A stretch of DNA of 64,000 nucleotides from Kalaharituber pfeilii. Its lineage: Eukaryota; Ascomycota; Pezizomycetes; Pezizales; Pezizaceae. The stretch lies in contig WHUZ01000092.1 of NCBI GenBank assembly GCA_015179045.1, forward strand, positions 1-64,000, written 5' to 3'. Below are positions 22,280 through 32,190 of this stretch, piece by piece. The first letter of the stretch is position 1; the number at the start of each line of letters is the position of its first letter. The notes under the pieces are model-generated. The model ran no database searches. It was not told the DNA's origin and saw only the letters and a program-made list of their open reading frames with translations. A program made the position numbers and the translations under genes.

Positions 22280-23068
22280 ACTGTTGCGCTATCGAACAAT
22301 GACGTATATCGAGATAAGTATGGGACAGTTATAAAGCTAACAGAAATAAACTACAAGCAGTGGCATAAGGAAATTGAAGTTGTACTCAAGTCACATAACC
22401 TCTTAGATATAGTGTTACGAATAGAGAAGGCCCCAACTACAAGTACTGACAGTGACTCATTATCAACATCATCTTCTTCCTCCTCTTCTACATCCACAGC
22501 ACAACCAATCACATCAACTCCTCACATCACTAGCACAACTTCGAGGTTCGACAGTCAAAAGCTGCATCTATAATATATGCCACGCTATCAGATCACATCA
22601 AGTTTCAGCTCTCAGAGATCTCTGATCCTGCCGATGTGTCGGAAACGCTGGAAAAACGGTTCAGTGTGCAAAAGAACAATGCACGAGCAGTATGAATAAG
22701 TAACGCCTTCAAGGAAGATAGAATGAAAGATACAGAATCAGTCAATGAATTTCTAGGGCGACTGATAGGCTACCAAACTGAACTCGCACATACTGATTAT
22801 GCTGTGACAGATGAGCAGCTCATAACCCATGCAATGCAGAGACTTAAACCGAAATATGAGTTCTATAAGCGCTATATACTTGACAGACCTGCAGACTGCA
22901 GAACCATTGACTATACCCTGAAACTCCTCCTAGAATTCGAGCTAGGTCAAGAAAATGCCATACAGTCCATAGCCATGGTCACTCAAGATAGAGGAAGAGG
23001 CAGAGGAGGATATAGAGGTAGAAGAGGTGGTCATAAGAATGGAAGTAACTCACATCTAACATGCTGGC

Positions 23069-23070
<2 letters not shown>

Positions 23071-23110
<40 letters not shown>
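23071..23110 (-). mobile_element. Pure poly(T) insertion of 40 bp, TSD aacatgctggcac
   Basis: Exactly 40 T separate two copies of aacatgctggcac (23058-23070 and 23111-23123). Removing the run and one copy restores the CCHC zinc-knuckle reading of Copia gag. No LINE sequence other than the tail is present. Confidence 0.9.
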
Positions 23111-23115
<5 letters not shown>

Positions 23116-23572
23116 GCTGGCACTGCCTGAGAAGGGGACACAAAAGTAAGGATTGTAATTTGCGAAAAAGGGGCGAGGAATTACGAAATCGGTTCCAAAG
23201 ATTGAAGTCAGAGGACTCTACCATCGAATCGAATTAAGCGAACGCCACCTTGGAACCATATGAGCAGCATACTTTTCGTCTTCCTCATACCTTCGCTACT
23301 GCTCCAGCCGTTCCCACTATTTCATCTATCGCTTCATCTTCTACCGCTTCGCTTTCTACCGTTTCGTCTGCTACTGTCTCGCTTCCTGACGTTTCATCGT
23401 CTGTCGCTGTAAGATAGACAGATAGTATCAACTATCGCCTTGCGATGGACCGGAGCGGTGAGAACTGGCGGAACGAACGTACGACTAACTGCGAGTGCGA
23501 GTGCGAAAGCGTGAGAGCGAAAAAGAAGAGAAGAGAAGGTTGTTTATTGTATGTGCTAGAGTACAGGAAATC

Positions 23573-23577
<5 letters not shown>

Positions 23578-23612
<35 letters not shown>

Positions 23613-23649
23613 CATTACTCGCATGCCGCCTGAAAGGCTATGGCGAGGT
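23578..23649 (-). mobile_element. LINE family A tail, 72 bp, TSD aggaaatctatat
   Basis: T-run, atatcattactcgc, hairpin (inner stem GCCT TTC AGGC). Perfect 13-bp duplication at 23565-23577 and 23650-23662. Confidence 0.92.
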
Positions 23650-23743
23650 AGGAAATCTATATATACGATATCGCCTCCCTTATCTCCACGTGCCTTCCAT
23701 GCCAAGCTTTACCTCTTACCTATTCCGTCGTCGTCACCACATC

Positions 23744-23850
23744 GCCTCGTCGTCTGTCGCCTCGTCGTCTGTCGCCTCGTCGTCTGTCGCCTCGTCGTCT
23801 GTCGCCTCGTCGTCTGTCGCCTCGTCGTCTGTCGCCTCGATTCTCTGCCG
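23744..23850 (+). repeat. 15-bp tandem repeat, about 7 copies
   Basis: The unit GTCGCCTCGTCGTCT repeats in direct tandem with almost no variation and encodes SSVAS in one frame. It lies in the stretch that replaces the missing protease/integrase part of Copia, downstream of looser serine-rich repeats at 23290-23400. Confidence 0.9.
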
Positions 23851-23939
23851 CCGCTTTGTCTTCGTTATCGTCGTCCTCTTACCTTGATATATGGGACTGT
23901 CATTTGGGACTTGAACTATGAGTATATATTGAACTGACA

Positions 23940-24941
23940 TATAGATTCCGGTGCGATAATGGGCGTGGAGAGTATGATTATGCACGGTTTAAAAGCATAC
24001 TACAACAGAAAGGAATTATATTTGAGCCATCCGTTCCTCATACCCAATACCAAAACGGTGTTAGTGAGAGAAAGAACAGATCAATTCAGGAGATGGTGGT
24101 GAGCATGCTGAGTGACTCTGGACTCGCGTGGTATGGAAAGGTGCCGGAGCTACATCACCTAAGAATTTTGGCTGCAATGCCCATGTGCTCGTGCCAAAGA
24201 AGAAAGGAGTAAAGCTCCAGGTGAAGTCTCTAAGATGTATGTTCTTAGGTTATGTTCACAATACCACGAAGATATGGCGCGTTTGGGATCTCCAAAGCCG
24301 CCAGGCGTTTGAAGCCAGTGATATTGTATTTGATGAAAGGATGTCTGCATTCACTGATTGGGATTTGAGAAAAGCCGTTAAAAGACACGGCGACGTTGTT
24401 GAAAGACATGACATAGGGTCAGAAATGCGCAATACCGTCGACCAAAATAATACCGTCATGGAGAGTCATGACGAAGAGAATCCCGTCATTGAAAGACATG
24501 ACGAAGAGAGTTCCGTCATTGAAAGATATAGCGAAGTGGAAGCGCATAGTGAGGATCGCAATAAATTGACTGATGAAGTGCAGATGGCTGACACTGTGAG
24601 TCTAGATAAATCAGTGCTAGGTCTGACTTCAGATGAGCCGATTCCTCGTATTATTACCCTCAGTGATGATGAAGATACAAGTACAGACAAGGTAAATAAG
24701 CCCACATCCAATGCTGCAAGATGCATTGAGAGAGAGATATCCAGGTGCTGTACAGCACTGGAAGCATCCACCTCCTGGGTAAACCTCAAGCCGGCAAGGT
24801 TACGCATACTCAATTGTCTGGCAGAGGCTTACAAAAAACATGACCAGACTCTTGCTCTTCCTGATAGCACTGATGACCCTACTACCTACAAAGTGGCTAT
24901 ACAAAGTTGCGAGTACTGGAAATGGCAGCAAGCAATACTTT
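23940..24941 (+). pseudogene. Copia integrase C-terminal part and linker
   Basis: Frames here give CDNGREYDYARFKS, then PHTQYQNGVSERKNRS (the catalytic-core E region), a frame change at about 24125, and FGCNAHVLVPKKKG...RCMFLGY, the typical Ty1/copia integrase C-terminal block. An acidic linker with repeated ERHDEE-like units follows, then EYWKWQQAI at the start of the RT region, where a LINE interrupts it. Confidence 0.85.
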
Positions 24942-26194
24942 GTTTTTTATATATATATATCAGTACTCGCATGCCGCCCTATGGGCTATGGCGAGGTTTT
25001 ATTACAAGTAAAAGAAAAATAACAAATAAGGAGATACATGTGGTGCCCGCGGTGCTCATGGATGATGCGGGTGGAATGTCAACACAGGAGCCAGTATATT
25101 CGTCCTACTTCCGTCCTCTGTCCCATTCATACTGGTCCGCTCTCAGCCATCGTCCTCCGAGCCTCACTCTCCCAACCTCGGTAGTTTTCTACAGGTATAC
25201 TACCACTGAACTGGTTTTCTTTCCTTCATCAACCAGTATGCTCTTCTTCCTCAGCCAGCGGATCCCTGTTATCTTGCCTAGGACCTTGTTGTCTGCCTCC
25301 AACCATTTTCGGACCTTCCTAAGTCCTTTCTAAGGGCAATTCCATGTACGACGATGCCGGCTTTTAAGGTAGTGGTGGCATCGGGGGTGGTTGGTGAGGA
25401 GGAGGTCTTGTTCTTGGGGCGGGGAGGAGTGCTGGATTTTCTGGGTTCGGGAGTGGTGAGAGTAGGGCCCAAGGTGGGCTTGGGGTTCGATGGGTTGGTG
25501 GTGGCAGGCGTGATGCCTGCGGAGGGGTCGACCGGGGGGGCGGAGGCGATCTTTTTAGCCTCCTCGTCGTTGAGTTGGCGCTTGATCGCGTATGGGTCCT
25601 TGGGGGACGGCGTCTTGCCCTTGCGCTTTTGTTTCGCGCAGTCTCCGGTCTCGCTGCTGGGGGAGAAGGCAGCGGTGTCATTGCCACCGATTCAGTTTCC
25701 GGTTGCGTGTGTATGCACGTGATGGGGCTGAACCCCAATGGCTGTGGTGGTGGTGATGGTGGCGGCGGTGGCGCGGGTGGAGGAGCCTGGGAGGCCGGGG
25801 CGGCAGTTTCGGGTGGTGGGGATAGGGCGTGAATCCAACCCGGAAGTGGTTGACCCGGAAATCCTCCGTGTGCGTTCACGGTGCCGTCAGTGAACTCCAG
25901 GAAAAGGGTTGATCCGCCTGCCGGGCGATGGTCGGCTTTTGCGTTGAATTGCCACAGTGCGTAGAGAACCGCCAGCCAGCCTATTTGTGCGGCTCTACAC
26001 GTCTGCACTGTTTCCTGCCACTGTTGTTTGTACGCCGGCATGGGGGGGGAGAGGGGGGGTTCTCCGCCGCTGGGGGAGGAGGGGGCGGCGGTCTCTTCTT
26101 TTCCTTCGGCATTGATTGGTGGGGGGGCGGTGTTTCGCGGCCTCTTATTGGGTCTTGGCCCGGGGTTGATGTGTTGGCAACAGCGGTGGTGAGC
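24942..26194 (-). mobile_element. Internally deleted family A LINE: ORF1 joined to 3' end
   Basis: Reading the minus strand, an ORF1-like coding region (26190-25080) runs almost directly into a family A hairpin and A-tail (25000-24942); the entire ORF2 is absent. It interrupts the Copia RT region: Copia text stops at about 24941 and resumes at about 26195 (EYK...). The target duplication is not clear; aatac on both sides is possible. Confidence 0.75.
25080..26190 (-). pseudogene. LINE ORF1 (nucleic-acid-binding protein) remnant, proline-rich
   Basis: The N-terminal part is proline-rich (PPPP tracts), with no knuckle visible. After a frame change near 25330, the downstream minus-strand frame reads VLGKITGIRWLRKKSILVDE...SSVVVYL...LGGRWLRADQYEWD, resembling the C-terminal RNA-binding part of Tad-type ORF1 proteins, where a WLR...SSVVV...GRWL pattern is usual. 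This is by pattern recall. The plus-strand glycine-rich frames here are shadows. Confidence 0.65.
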
Positions 26195-26383
26195 TGAATA
26201 CAAGAGGAGTATGGGTCTCTGATCTCCAACAGGACTTGGGAGCTCGTTGCACCGCCAGTAAGGGGAAGTGTAATCGCATACAAGTGGGTTTTCAAAATCA
26301 AGGTTAATGCTGACGGCACCACTCGCTATAAAGCACAGCTAGTCATCAAGGGGGATGATCAGATAGGAGTGAGTTATGGAGAG
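26195..26383 (+). pseudogene. Copia reverse transcriptase, N-terminal piece
   Basis: Across frame changes the text reads YKWVFKIKVNADGTTRYKAQLV, the highly conserved start of Ty1/copia RT. It ends at the duplication gagttatggagag where LINE family C was inserted and continues at 30129 with TFAPIPKFATV-like text. Confidence 0.85.
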
Positions 26384-26397
26384 AAACTGGAAGCAGT

Positions 26398-26461
26398 ACC
26401 TCGCCATAGCCCACAGGGCGGCAGGCGAGTAATGAAATAAAAAAAAAAAAAAAAAAAAAAA
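26398..26461 (+). mobile_element. LINE family A tail, 64 bp, TSD aaactggaagcagt
   Basis: Hairpin (CTCGC..GCGAG, inner stem GCCC ACA GGGC) and A-run, with a perfect 14-bp duplication at 26384-26397 and 26462-26475, in the leader of the family C LINE. Confidence 0.93.
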
Positions 26462-26481
26462 AAACTGGAAGCAGTGAGCAG

Positions 26482-28599
26482 ATGGAGGTAGACTTTGAGA
26501 CCCACATCACAGCAGATGGTGCCAGGAAACGGAAGCGCGATGGTGAGTTGGCTGGAGATCAACTAGTGAGAGAGACTCTTGAATTGAAGGACAGCAGCAA
26601 AGTGGAGAAAGCAAAGGAAGTAGAAAAAACAGAGGAAGTAGAAGTAGAGGAACCTGAGGAGCTGGAAGGAGCAGATGCAATCCAAGTTCTACAATTGCTG
26701 CATGACCTCAAGATCCTCAAAGAAGCGTGGGAAAAGCGTAAGGGAGCAGGAGCAGTACGAAGCGCATCAGGTGTTGGCGATGCTGCAGCCCGATTAGGTG
26801 ACATTATTGAAAATCGAAAAGGAGCTGATGGCAAAGGGTGGATAGAAGTAGAAGACTTCTTGAGAACTGAAAACCAGCCTGAAGACAAAGTTAAGGCACT
26901 ACGGGAGTGTGAAAAGTGGTGGAAGAAGGAAAAGGAAAACCAGAAGGCAAGAGAAACAAGTGCAATCAATCAAAGGCTCAGAAGGTTGGAAGAGAGTCTT
27001 GCAAGTGTAGTTGTCAAGCTAGGAGTTGCCTCCATCGAGGAAAAAGATGCAGCAAAACGGAAGGAGGAGGAAGTCAAGAAGAGGAACCGTGAGGTTGAGG
27101 CAAGAAGAGCAGCTGAGAAGGCCTTAGCAAAAGCGAAAGCTCTAGAAGAAAAGGATCAGGCCCAACGAAAGAAGTCAGAAAAGGATGCCCAAGAGGCAGC
27201 AGATCGAGAAAAACAAAGATTGGACATAGTACAGGCTGCGAAAATTGCAGCTGATGAAGCAGATGTGGAACTTAAGAGAAAAGAGCTCGCAGTCTATGAT
27301 ATAAAGAAGAAAAGTAGCACAGCTGCAGAGATAAAGAAAGCAGAAGAGGAGGTACAGGAAGCTGCTACAAAGGCTTCGGAGGCCAGAGTGGCTGCAGAAC
27401 ATGCAGAAACAGGTACAACCAGAGCTGAGGGTAGCTCCTGGCAGGTAGTTGGCACTACTAAGATGCGCAAGTGGGTGATGATTTCACTACACAAGGAGGT
27501 ATCAGTAGGTACAACAGAGGAAGCAAAACAGAAACAATTAGAAGCAGCAAATACAGCTCTTCGAGCATTAGAACGAGGGGAGAAGAGATGGCTCTTCCGA
27601 GTAGTAGGTATCAAGGAGAATGCCATGGTTTCGAGGTATGAGAGGAGATGGCGTATCATTGAAGCACCCTGGGGGATGGAAGAAGGAGAGGTAGTAAGAA
27701 TACTACAGTGTCAGCTGGAGGCTGTATTTGGAGGGGACCTACTGAATGTTTGGGCTGAGCAATCAGGGACAGTTCCCCTAATCGCGAAGGGAGCTCCTGT
27801 AGAGGGGCTCTCTAATAGAAGGCAGCTGCATGAGGCCCTTGCAGCAGAAAACATAACTACTAGTGGCATATTCGGAGCGAGATGGCCGGAGAGAGTTGGT
27901 CCAAATGCATGGCAAACAATGAGAACTACAGCAGTTAGGTTTGAGGTAACCAGTGTACAGGAAGCAGAAAGACTAGTTAAAGAGGGAGTGAAGCTTGGAA
28001 ATGACCTCCGAAAGGTAGAAGTTTACAAGCCACTAGCAGTGAGAGGGTCTGCACCCGCTAAAGGAGGAGTAAATGCAAGCTCTCTACTAGTACCAGTACC
28101 AACACCAGTATCAGTACCAGCAGCAGCCTTCGAAAGAACATGCTGGCAGTGTGGCAGGAAGGGACATCAGCAGAGAGAGTGCACACACCAGCCGCCGAGG
28201 GCCTATCAAAGTCAAAAACAACAGGGAGTCAAAGCAGCCAGTAGGGTCAAGCACCGAGTACAGGGTTCTAAAGCTGAGAAATGGTTGCCCTGGTTAGAAA
28301 CCTTCTTCCGGGACCGAGAGTTTGAGGTGGAATGGGATGGACAGGTGAGAGGCAATGGCAGATCGAATGTAGGTGTACCGCAGGGCTCGCCTTTATCCCC
28401 AGTTGTGTTCCTCATATACATGGCACCAATTCTAGAAGAGATGGAAACAAAGGTAGCTACTGTCTGGGCTAGGCAACTCTCAATGGGGTGCGAGTCCTAT
28501 CTCATGGAGAAAGGCTTATACAGGCATGGTAAGGGCAGTGGCCCTTTGGGGGTCCGAAATTGGGTGGAGAGGCCAGAAGCAGTGGAGAGAGGAGTTTGA
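26482..28599 (+). CDS. LINE ORF1 fused in frame to a reverse transcriptase fragment, 705 aa
   Basis: The ATG at 26482 follows a ~20-base spacer after the nested tail's duplication. Residues ~35-75 are acidic, ~150-320 are a long charged coiled coil (E/K/A-rich), ~320-530 resemble the ORF1 RNA-binding region, and CWQCGRKGHQQREC (~555) is a CCHC zinc knuckle. From about residue 580 the same frame enters RT: WLPWLETFFRDREFEVEWDG then GVPQGSPLSPVVFL, followed by a second junction that skips the catalytic YxDD. ORF1 and RT are normally separate frames with the endonuclease between them, so an in-frame deletion made this fusion. It cannot be a working RT. Whether it is expressed is unknown. Confidence 0.85.
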   Translation: MEVDFETHITADGARKRKRDGELAGDQLVRETLELKDSSKVEKAKEVEKTEEVEVEEPEELEGADAIQVLQLLHDLKILKEAWEKRKGAGAVRSASGVGDAAARLGDIIENRKGADGKGWIEVEDFLRTENQPEDKVKALRECEKWWKKEKENQKARETSAINQRLRRLEESLASVVVKLGVASIEEKDAAKRKEEEVKKRNREVEARRAAEKALAKAKALEEKDQAQRKKSEKDAQEAADREKQRLDIVQAAKIAADEADVELKRKELAVYDIKKKSSTAAEIKKAEEEVQEAATKASEARVAAEHAETGTTRAEGSSWQVVGTTKMRKWVMISLHKEVSVGTTEEAKQKQLEAANTALRALERGEKRWLFRVVGIKENAMVSRYERRWRIIEAPWGMEEGEVVRILQCQLEAVFGGDLLNVWAEQSGTVPLIAKGAPVEGLSNRRQLHEALAAENITTSGIFGARWPERVGPNAWQTMRTTAVRFEVTSVQEAERLVKEGVKLGNDLRKVEVYKPLAVRGSAPAKGGVNASSLLVPVPTPVSVPAAAFERTCWQCGRKGHQQRECTHQPPRAYQSQKQQGVKAASRVKHRVQGSKAEKWLPWLETFFRDREFEVEWDGQVRGNGRSNVGVPQGSPLSPVVFLIYMAPILEEMETKVATVWARQLSMGCESYLMEKGLYRHGKGSGPLGVRNWVERPEAVERGV

Positions 28600-29980
28600 G
28601 AAGTTGCAGTATCAAGCACTCCGCAAATGCACTGGTGCAGTCCGAGGGCAGCGAGAGTAAAGGTCGAGGCCATTGCTGGAGTAGAGAGTGTAACGACGAT
28701 TCTCGATCAAGGCCAAGCAAGATATGCACTAAGATGAGTGAGGGACCCTACAGGAGTCGGAGATTTATGGCCGGAAAGCTTCACTGGAATGGTAGCTCCA
28801 GACCCAGACAGAGAGGGTGAAAGGGGGAGGGACTGGAGAGACTTTAGCTTGAGTTATGCTACAGACAAAAATGATGGGTTTGAGTCAGTAGCTGGAAAGA
28901 TTGCCAGCACTCTCGAGGTCAATGAGGAGGGGAGAGTGTCTTGGGGGCGAGATGTACACCTACCACAGACAGGCATTGAGGTCATTGACCTCAAGTTGTG
29001 CAAGGAAGACGCCCCAGCCAAATGGGAAAAGGCTATGAGGCTAAGGGTGACTCGGTGGCTATTTTTACAGATGGCAGCCGCAGTGAGGAAGGCGGTGTTG
29101 GTGGCGGATGGTGCTGGAGGCAGGTGGTAGCAGGTGAGTCAGAGGGGTCCCGGTGGGTAGGCACAAAGGCAACTGTGTGGGACGGTGAGGTCTCAGGAAT
29201 GAGGGGTGCCCTTGAAGCAGTTGATGGTAGTGCAAAAGTACTACTACTCGCAGACTCTCAGGCAGCTATCAGTGCAGTCAAGAAAGCAGGAAAAACTGGC
29301 AAGGCAAGAACCGCAGACCTAGCGCGGGTGATAGAGCTGATTGCAGAGAGGCGGCGGAGGCCAAGGAAGGCGGATGCAGTGAAGCTGGCATGGGTGAAGG
29401 CCCACGTGGGGATAGAAGGCAATGAGAAGGCGGATAAGTTGGCCAAAGAAGGGGCCAAGGGCATGAGGTATGATGGGCAGGCCACTGAGGGTGGGCTGCG
29501 TCAAGAGTTAGTTCGAAAAAGAAAAGAGGAGAGGGAGCGTGCAGGGTTTTTTTTTTTTTTTTTTTTTTTTTTTTCACATGACCCCGCATGCGGCTCTTCG
29601 CCATGGCAGGACCCCTGGGTCTAAACCCTCAAAGCCCGGAGGCAGGCTTTGAGCGTGCAGGGTTTGGGAAGGGCAAATTCGTAAAGTGGGGCAGGAGAGC
29701 ACTCACAAATTACACTTGGCTGCGGACTGGAAAAGGCGGAGCTATGTGGAGGAGGATGGTCAGTGCCGAGAAGGTACAATGCGCATGTGGTGAGGCATGG
29801 AGTGCTGAGCATGTGGTGTTCAGATGCACAGAACTGGAGCGGCCCCAGAGGAAGAACAAAAATGGGGCACAGGTCACCTGGCAGTCCTGGGAGGACCTAG
29901 AGGAGAAAGGATGGAAGCAAGAAGGCGTGGAAGGTGACCCGGTCGAGTACTGGTTTGCCTGCATCGATCTGGGGTAGCCG
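28600..29980 (+). pseudogene. LINE family C ORF2 C-terminus: RT thumb, RNase H, zinc motif
   Basis: Frames in turn give WREEFEKLQYQALRKCTGAV (RT thumb/connection), then RNase H with FTDGSRSEEGG, GEVSGMRGALEA, LADSQAAISAVKKAG and WVKAHVGIEGNEKADKLAKEGA. The frame is cut by the tail insertion at 29550 and resumes with a CACGEAWSAEHVVFRC zinc-like motif, ending at about 29977. Several frame changes make it non-functional. Confidence 0.88.
29550..29650 (-). mobile_element. LINE family B tail, 101 bp, TSD gagcgtgcagggttt
   Basis: T-run, tcacatgaccccgcatgcgg, cttcgccatggcagg, and the body also seen at 15451. A perfect 15-bp duplication at 29535-29549 and 29651-29665 splits the RNase H-zinc linker of the family C LINE. 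Confidence 0.93.
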
Positions 29981-30128
29981 GGGACCGGGGGACGGAGGGC
30001 ACTGGGTGCTCAAGGGTGTATGTAGATTCCGTAGTTAGTTGTCTCAAACCTGGCCCGGGTATAAGGGTCCCTGCCATAGGCTGGTAGCCTGTATGCGGGG
30101 TTACGTGAATAAAAAAAAAAAAAAAAAA

Positions 30129-31860
30129 GAGTTATGGAGAGACCTTCGCCCCTATCCCAAAATTTGCTACTGTTAGAATGCTGATGGGTCCCTAGCAGCT
30201 GATAGAGATTGAGACATAGATTAGATGGATGTTGTTACTGCCTTTTTACATCCTGAACTAGCCGAAGAGGTCTGTCTATATGGCACAGCCAAAAGGATTT
30301 GAGGCGAGTGGGAGTACAAAAGTGTGCCGGCTAAAGAAGGCGCTATACGGATTGAGACAGCCACCTTCGGCATGGTACTCTAATATTCATGCTTATCTTG
30401 TCTCTACTGTAGTTCACCACTTTCCCGGACACACCACTTTCCCGGACACATTTACCACCAAAACTGCGCAACTTTCGCACTCAATATCTCAACAACCATA
30501 ACAGCATTTGTGAATGCGCTTTGTATAGCTATTAGACAAACTGTAATTCTTGCTATCTAGCACTTTTTCTTCATCAAAAATTGTGGGTGCAAAGGGATTA
30601 TGGCTTGTCGCATTTTTGTTGGAAGGCTTGGCATTTATTTATATGGGATCTCCATACAAAACGTTCATAAGACTTGAATATAGTCCTACTCTTCAACGCT
30701 AATTACAATAGCTATGATAGTATATGTCCAGAATCACCTGAAGAGTTATAGTAAGGTGCTGCATTTAGTTTACTTTCATTTGTTGAATTGTAGAGTTGGT
30801 GTACAACTATCTAGTTTCTCATACAAATGGTTTCTATGGGAAATATGAATATTGTGAATGATTTCACAACCACTACAGGTATTACCTAACTACGTTGCTC
30901 ATAGTTTCCAACTGAGTGATCCTATTGAATGTGAGTGTCTGAGATTTTTTCATGAATTGATTGCATGTGTAGCATGCAGAATTCGGGGGCGGTGACATTT
31001 GTATGGAGATCCCATACAAATAAATGCCAAGCCTTCCAACAAAAATGCGACAAGCCATAATCCCTTTGCACCCACAATTTTTGATGAAGAAAAAGTGCTA
31101 GATAGCAAGAATTACAGTTTGTCTAATAGCTATACAAAGCGCATTCACAAATGCTGTTATGGTTGTTGAGATATTGAGTGCGAAAGTTGCGCAGTTTTGG
31201 TGGTAAATGTGTCCGGGAAAGTGGTGTGTCCGGGAAAGTGGTGAACTACAGTATAGGTTTCACTCGCTCAACGAAGGATTCGAATTTATATATCATGGCG
31301 GCTGACTCAATTCTCCTCCTGTTATGGGTAGGCGATATACTCATTTTCTTACCTACAGATAAAAGAGCAAAGGCAGATGAGATCAAGCTGAAATTGTCAA
31401 AGAAATACAAGATGAAGGATATGTGTTTACACTCAATGGTGGTACAATTTCATGGAAATCGCGAAAGCAACCCATAGTAGCTCTATCATCCACTGAGGTA
31501 CAATATATGGCTGCAACTGAAGCTTGCAAAGAAGCTATCTGGCTGCGCAGGCTATTCAATAAGCTAACTCATGTGTGGGATATGGCCTCTAAGCTCGAGC
31601 CTCAAACTATCCACATTGACAACAATGGGGCCATGGACTTAGTGAAAAAACCCGAAGTATTATGATCGAATGAAACACATTGCCATCAGGCATCATTTTA
31701 TCCATGAAGTCATTGAACACGGATTAGTTATACTCCATTACATTCTCGCCGAATCAAATATACTAGCCGATATCCTTACGAAGCCACTGGAAAGAGAAAA
31801 ACATGCGAGGTACATGACTGCAATGGGCGTTCGTTCAATTTCCTTAGACATCTATTTTTG
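30129..31860 (+). pseudogene. Copia reverse transcriptase and RNase H, split by a TIR element
   Basis: Before the insertion: VCRLKKALYGLRQPPSAWY, the classic Ty1/copia LKKALYGLKQ block. After it (31252 on): GFTRSTKDSNLYIMA and LLLWVGDILIF, where the usual catalytic YVDD reads WVGD and is degenerate. A gap in the RT-RNase H linker follows, then RNase H with SSTEVQYMAATEACKEAIWLR, IHIDNNGAMDL, KHIAIRHHFIHE and ADILTKPL. The frame breaks at about 31420 and 31665. Confidence 0.92.
30407..31251. mobile_element. 845-bp DNA element with ~255-bp near-identical TIRs, TA target
   Basis: It starts CTGTAGTTCACCACTTTCCC and ends with the exact complement; TA dinucleotides sit at 30405-30406 and 31252-31253. 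The arms 30407-30661 and 30997-31251 differ at about one position by eye. Each begins with two direct copies of CACCACTTTCCCGGACA. The central ~335 bp is AT-rich with no transposase. TA targeting suggests the Tc1/mariner-pogo group. It splits the Copia RT. Confidence 0.93.
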
Positions 31861-32183
31861 ATTATATTTGGTTATTTTGTAATGATACTGATTTTACTAA
31901 ATTTTATGACTTAATCTCACCTCTAATTTTTATTTTTAGTGTTTTTTGGGAGTACTACTCTTTCTCTCATACAGGTTTTTCTCACTGAGTTTTTCTGTAG
32001 TGGTATGTAAAAAGGTATTGAAAGTTTTAATGAGGCTACAAGGATTGTATATTTTTATAACTTTGAATTATATGGGCTTTTGAATGTTCTATAACTATCT
32101 ACTTATTATCTGTCTGTTTTTAACTGACTTAATTATGAATTTTCTAAAGCATTGATTGTATAGGTACTTCGGTTGAGTAAGAG
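31861..32183 (+). other. Copia 3' untranslated region and polypurine-like tract
   Basis: AT-rich sequence between RNase H and the 3' LTR. It ends in ggttgagtaagag just before the LTR start tattagagaatat; this weak purine tract is the likely plus-strand primer site. Confidence 0.6.
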
Positions 32184-32190
32184 TATTAGA

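Larger units (their letters stand above)
22090..23237 (+). pseudogene. Copia gag remnant
   Basis: The ATG at 22090 opens a gag-like frame interrupted by the LINE tail at 22141, by a frameshift or stop near 22570, and by the T40 insertion at 23071. Recognisable parts are NYKQWHKEIEVVLKSH near the N-terminus, ESVNEFLGRLIGYQTELA in the core, an RG-rich segment, and a CCHC zinc knuckle (CWHC...GHKSKDC) that is cut by the T-run. Ends at a TAA at 23235-23237. Confidence 0.85.
26384..30128 (+). mobile_element. LINE family C (Tad1-like), internally deleted, 3.7 kb, TSD gagttatggagag
   Basis: The 13-bp duplication is at 26371-26383 and 30129-30141. The element has a short 5' leader, ORF1, part of RT, RNase H, a C-terminal zinc motif, and a 3' end (ccctgccataggctggtagc...gcgggg) with A-tail. 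The endonuclease, the first RT motifs and the YxDD region are missing. It carries two nested tails (26398 and 29550). Its 3' end differs from family A but has a similar fold. Confidence 0.93.

Noticed and set aside
23744..23850. Tandem array looked at as a CRISPR
   Set aside because: The 15-bp units are contiguous without spacers, in a eukaryotic retrotransposon; it is a simple minisatellite.
25575..26197. Glycine-rich plus-strand ORFs
   Set aside because: They are antisense to the proline-rich LINE ORF1 and have no motif of their own.
26559..27659. Minus-strand serine/phenylalanine-rich ORFs opposite ORF1
   Set aside because: They are antisense shadows of the E/K/A-rich coiled coil.
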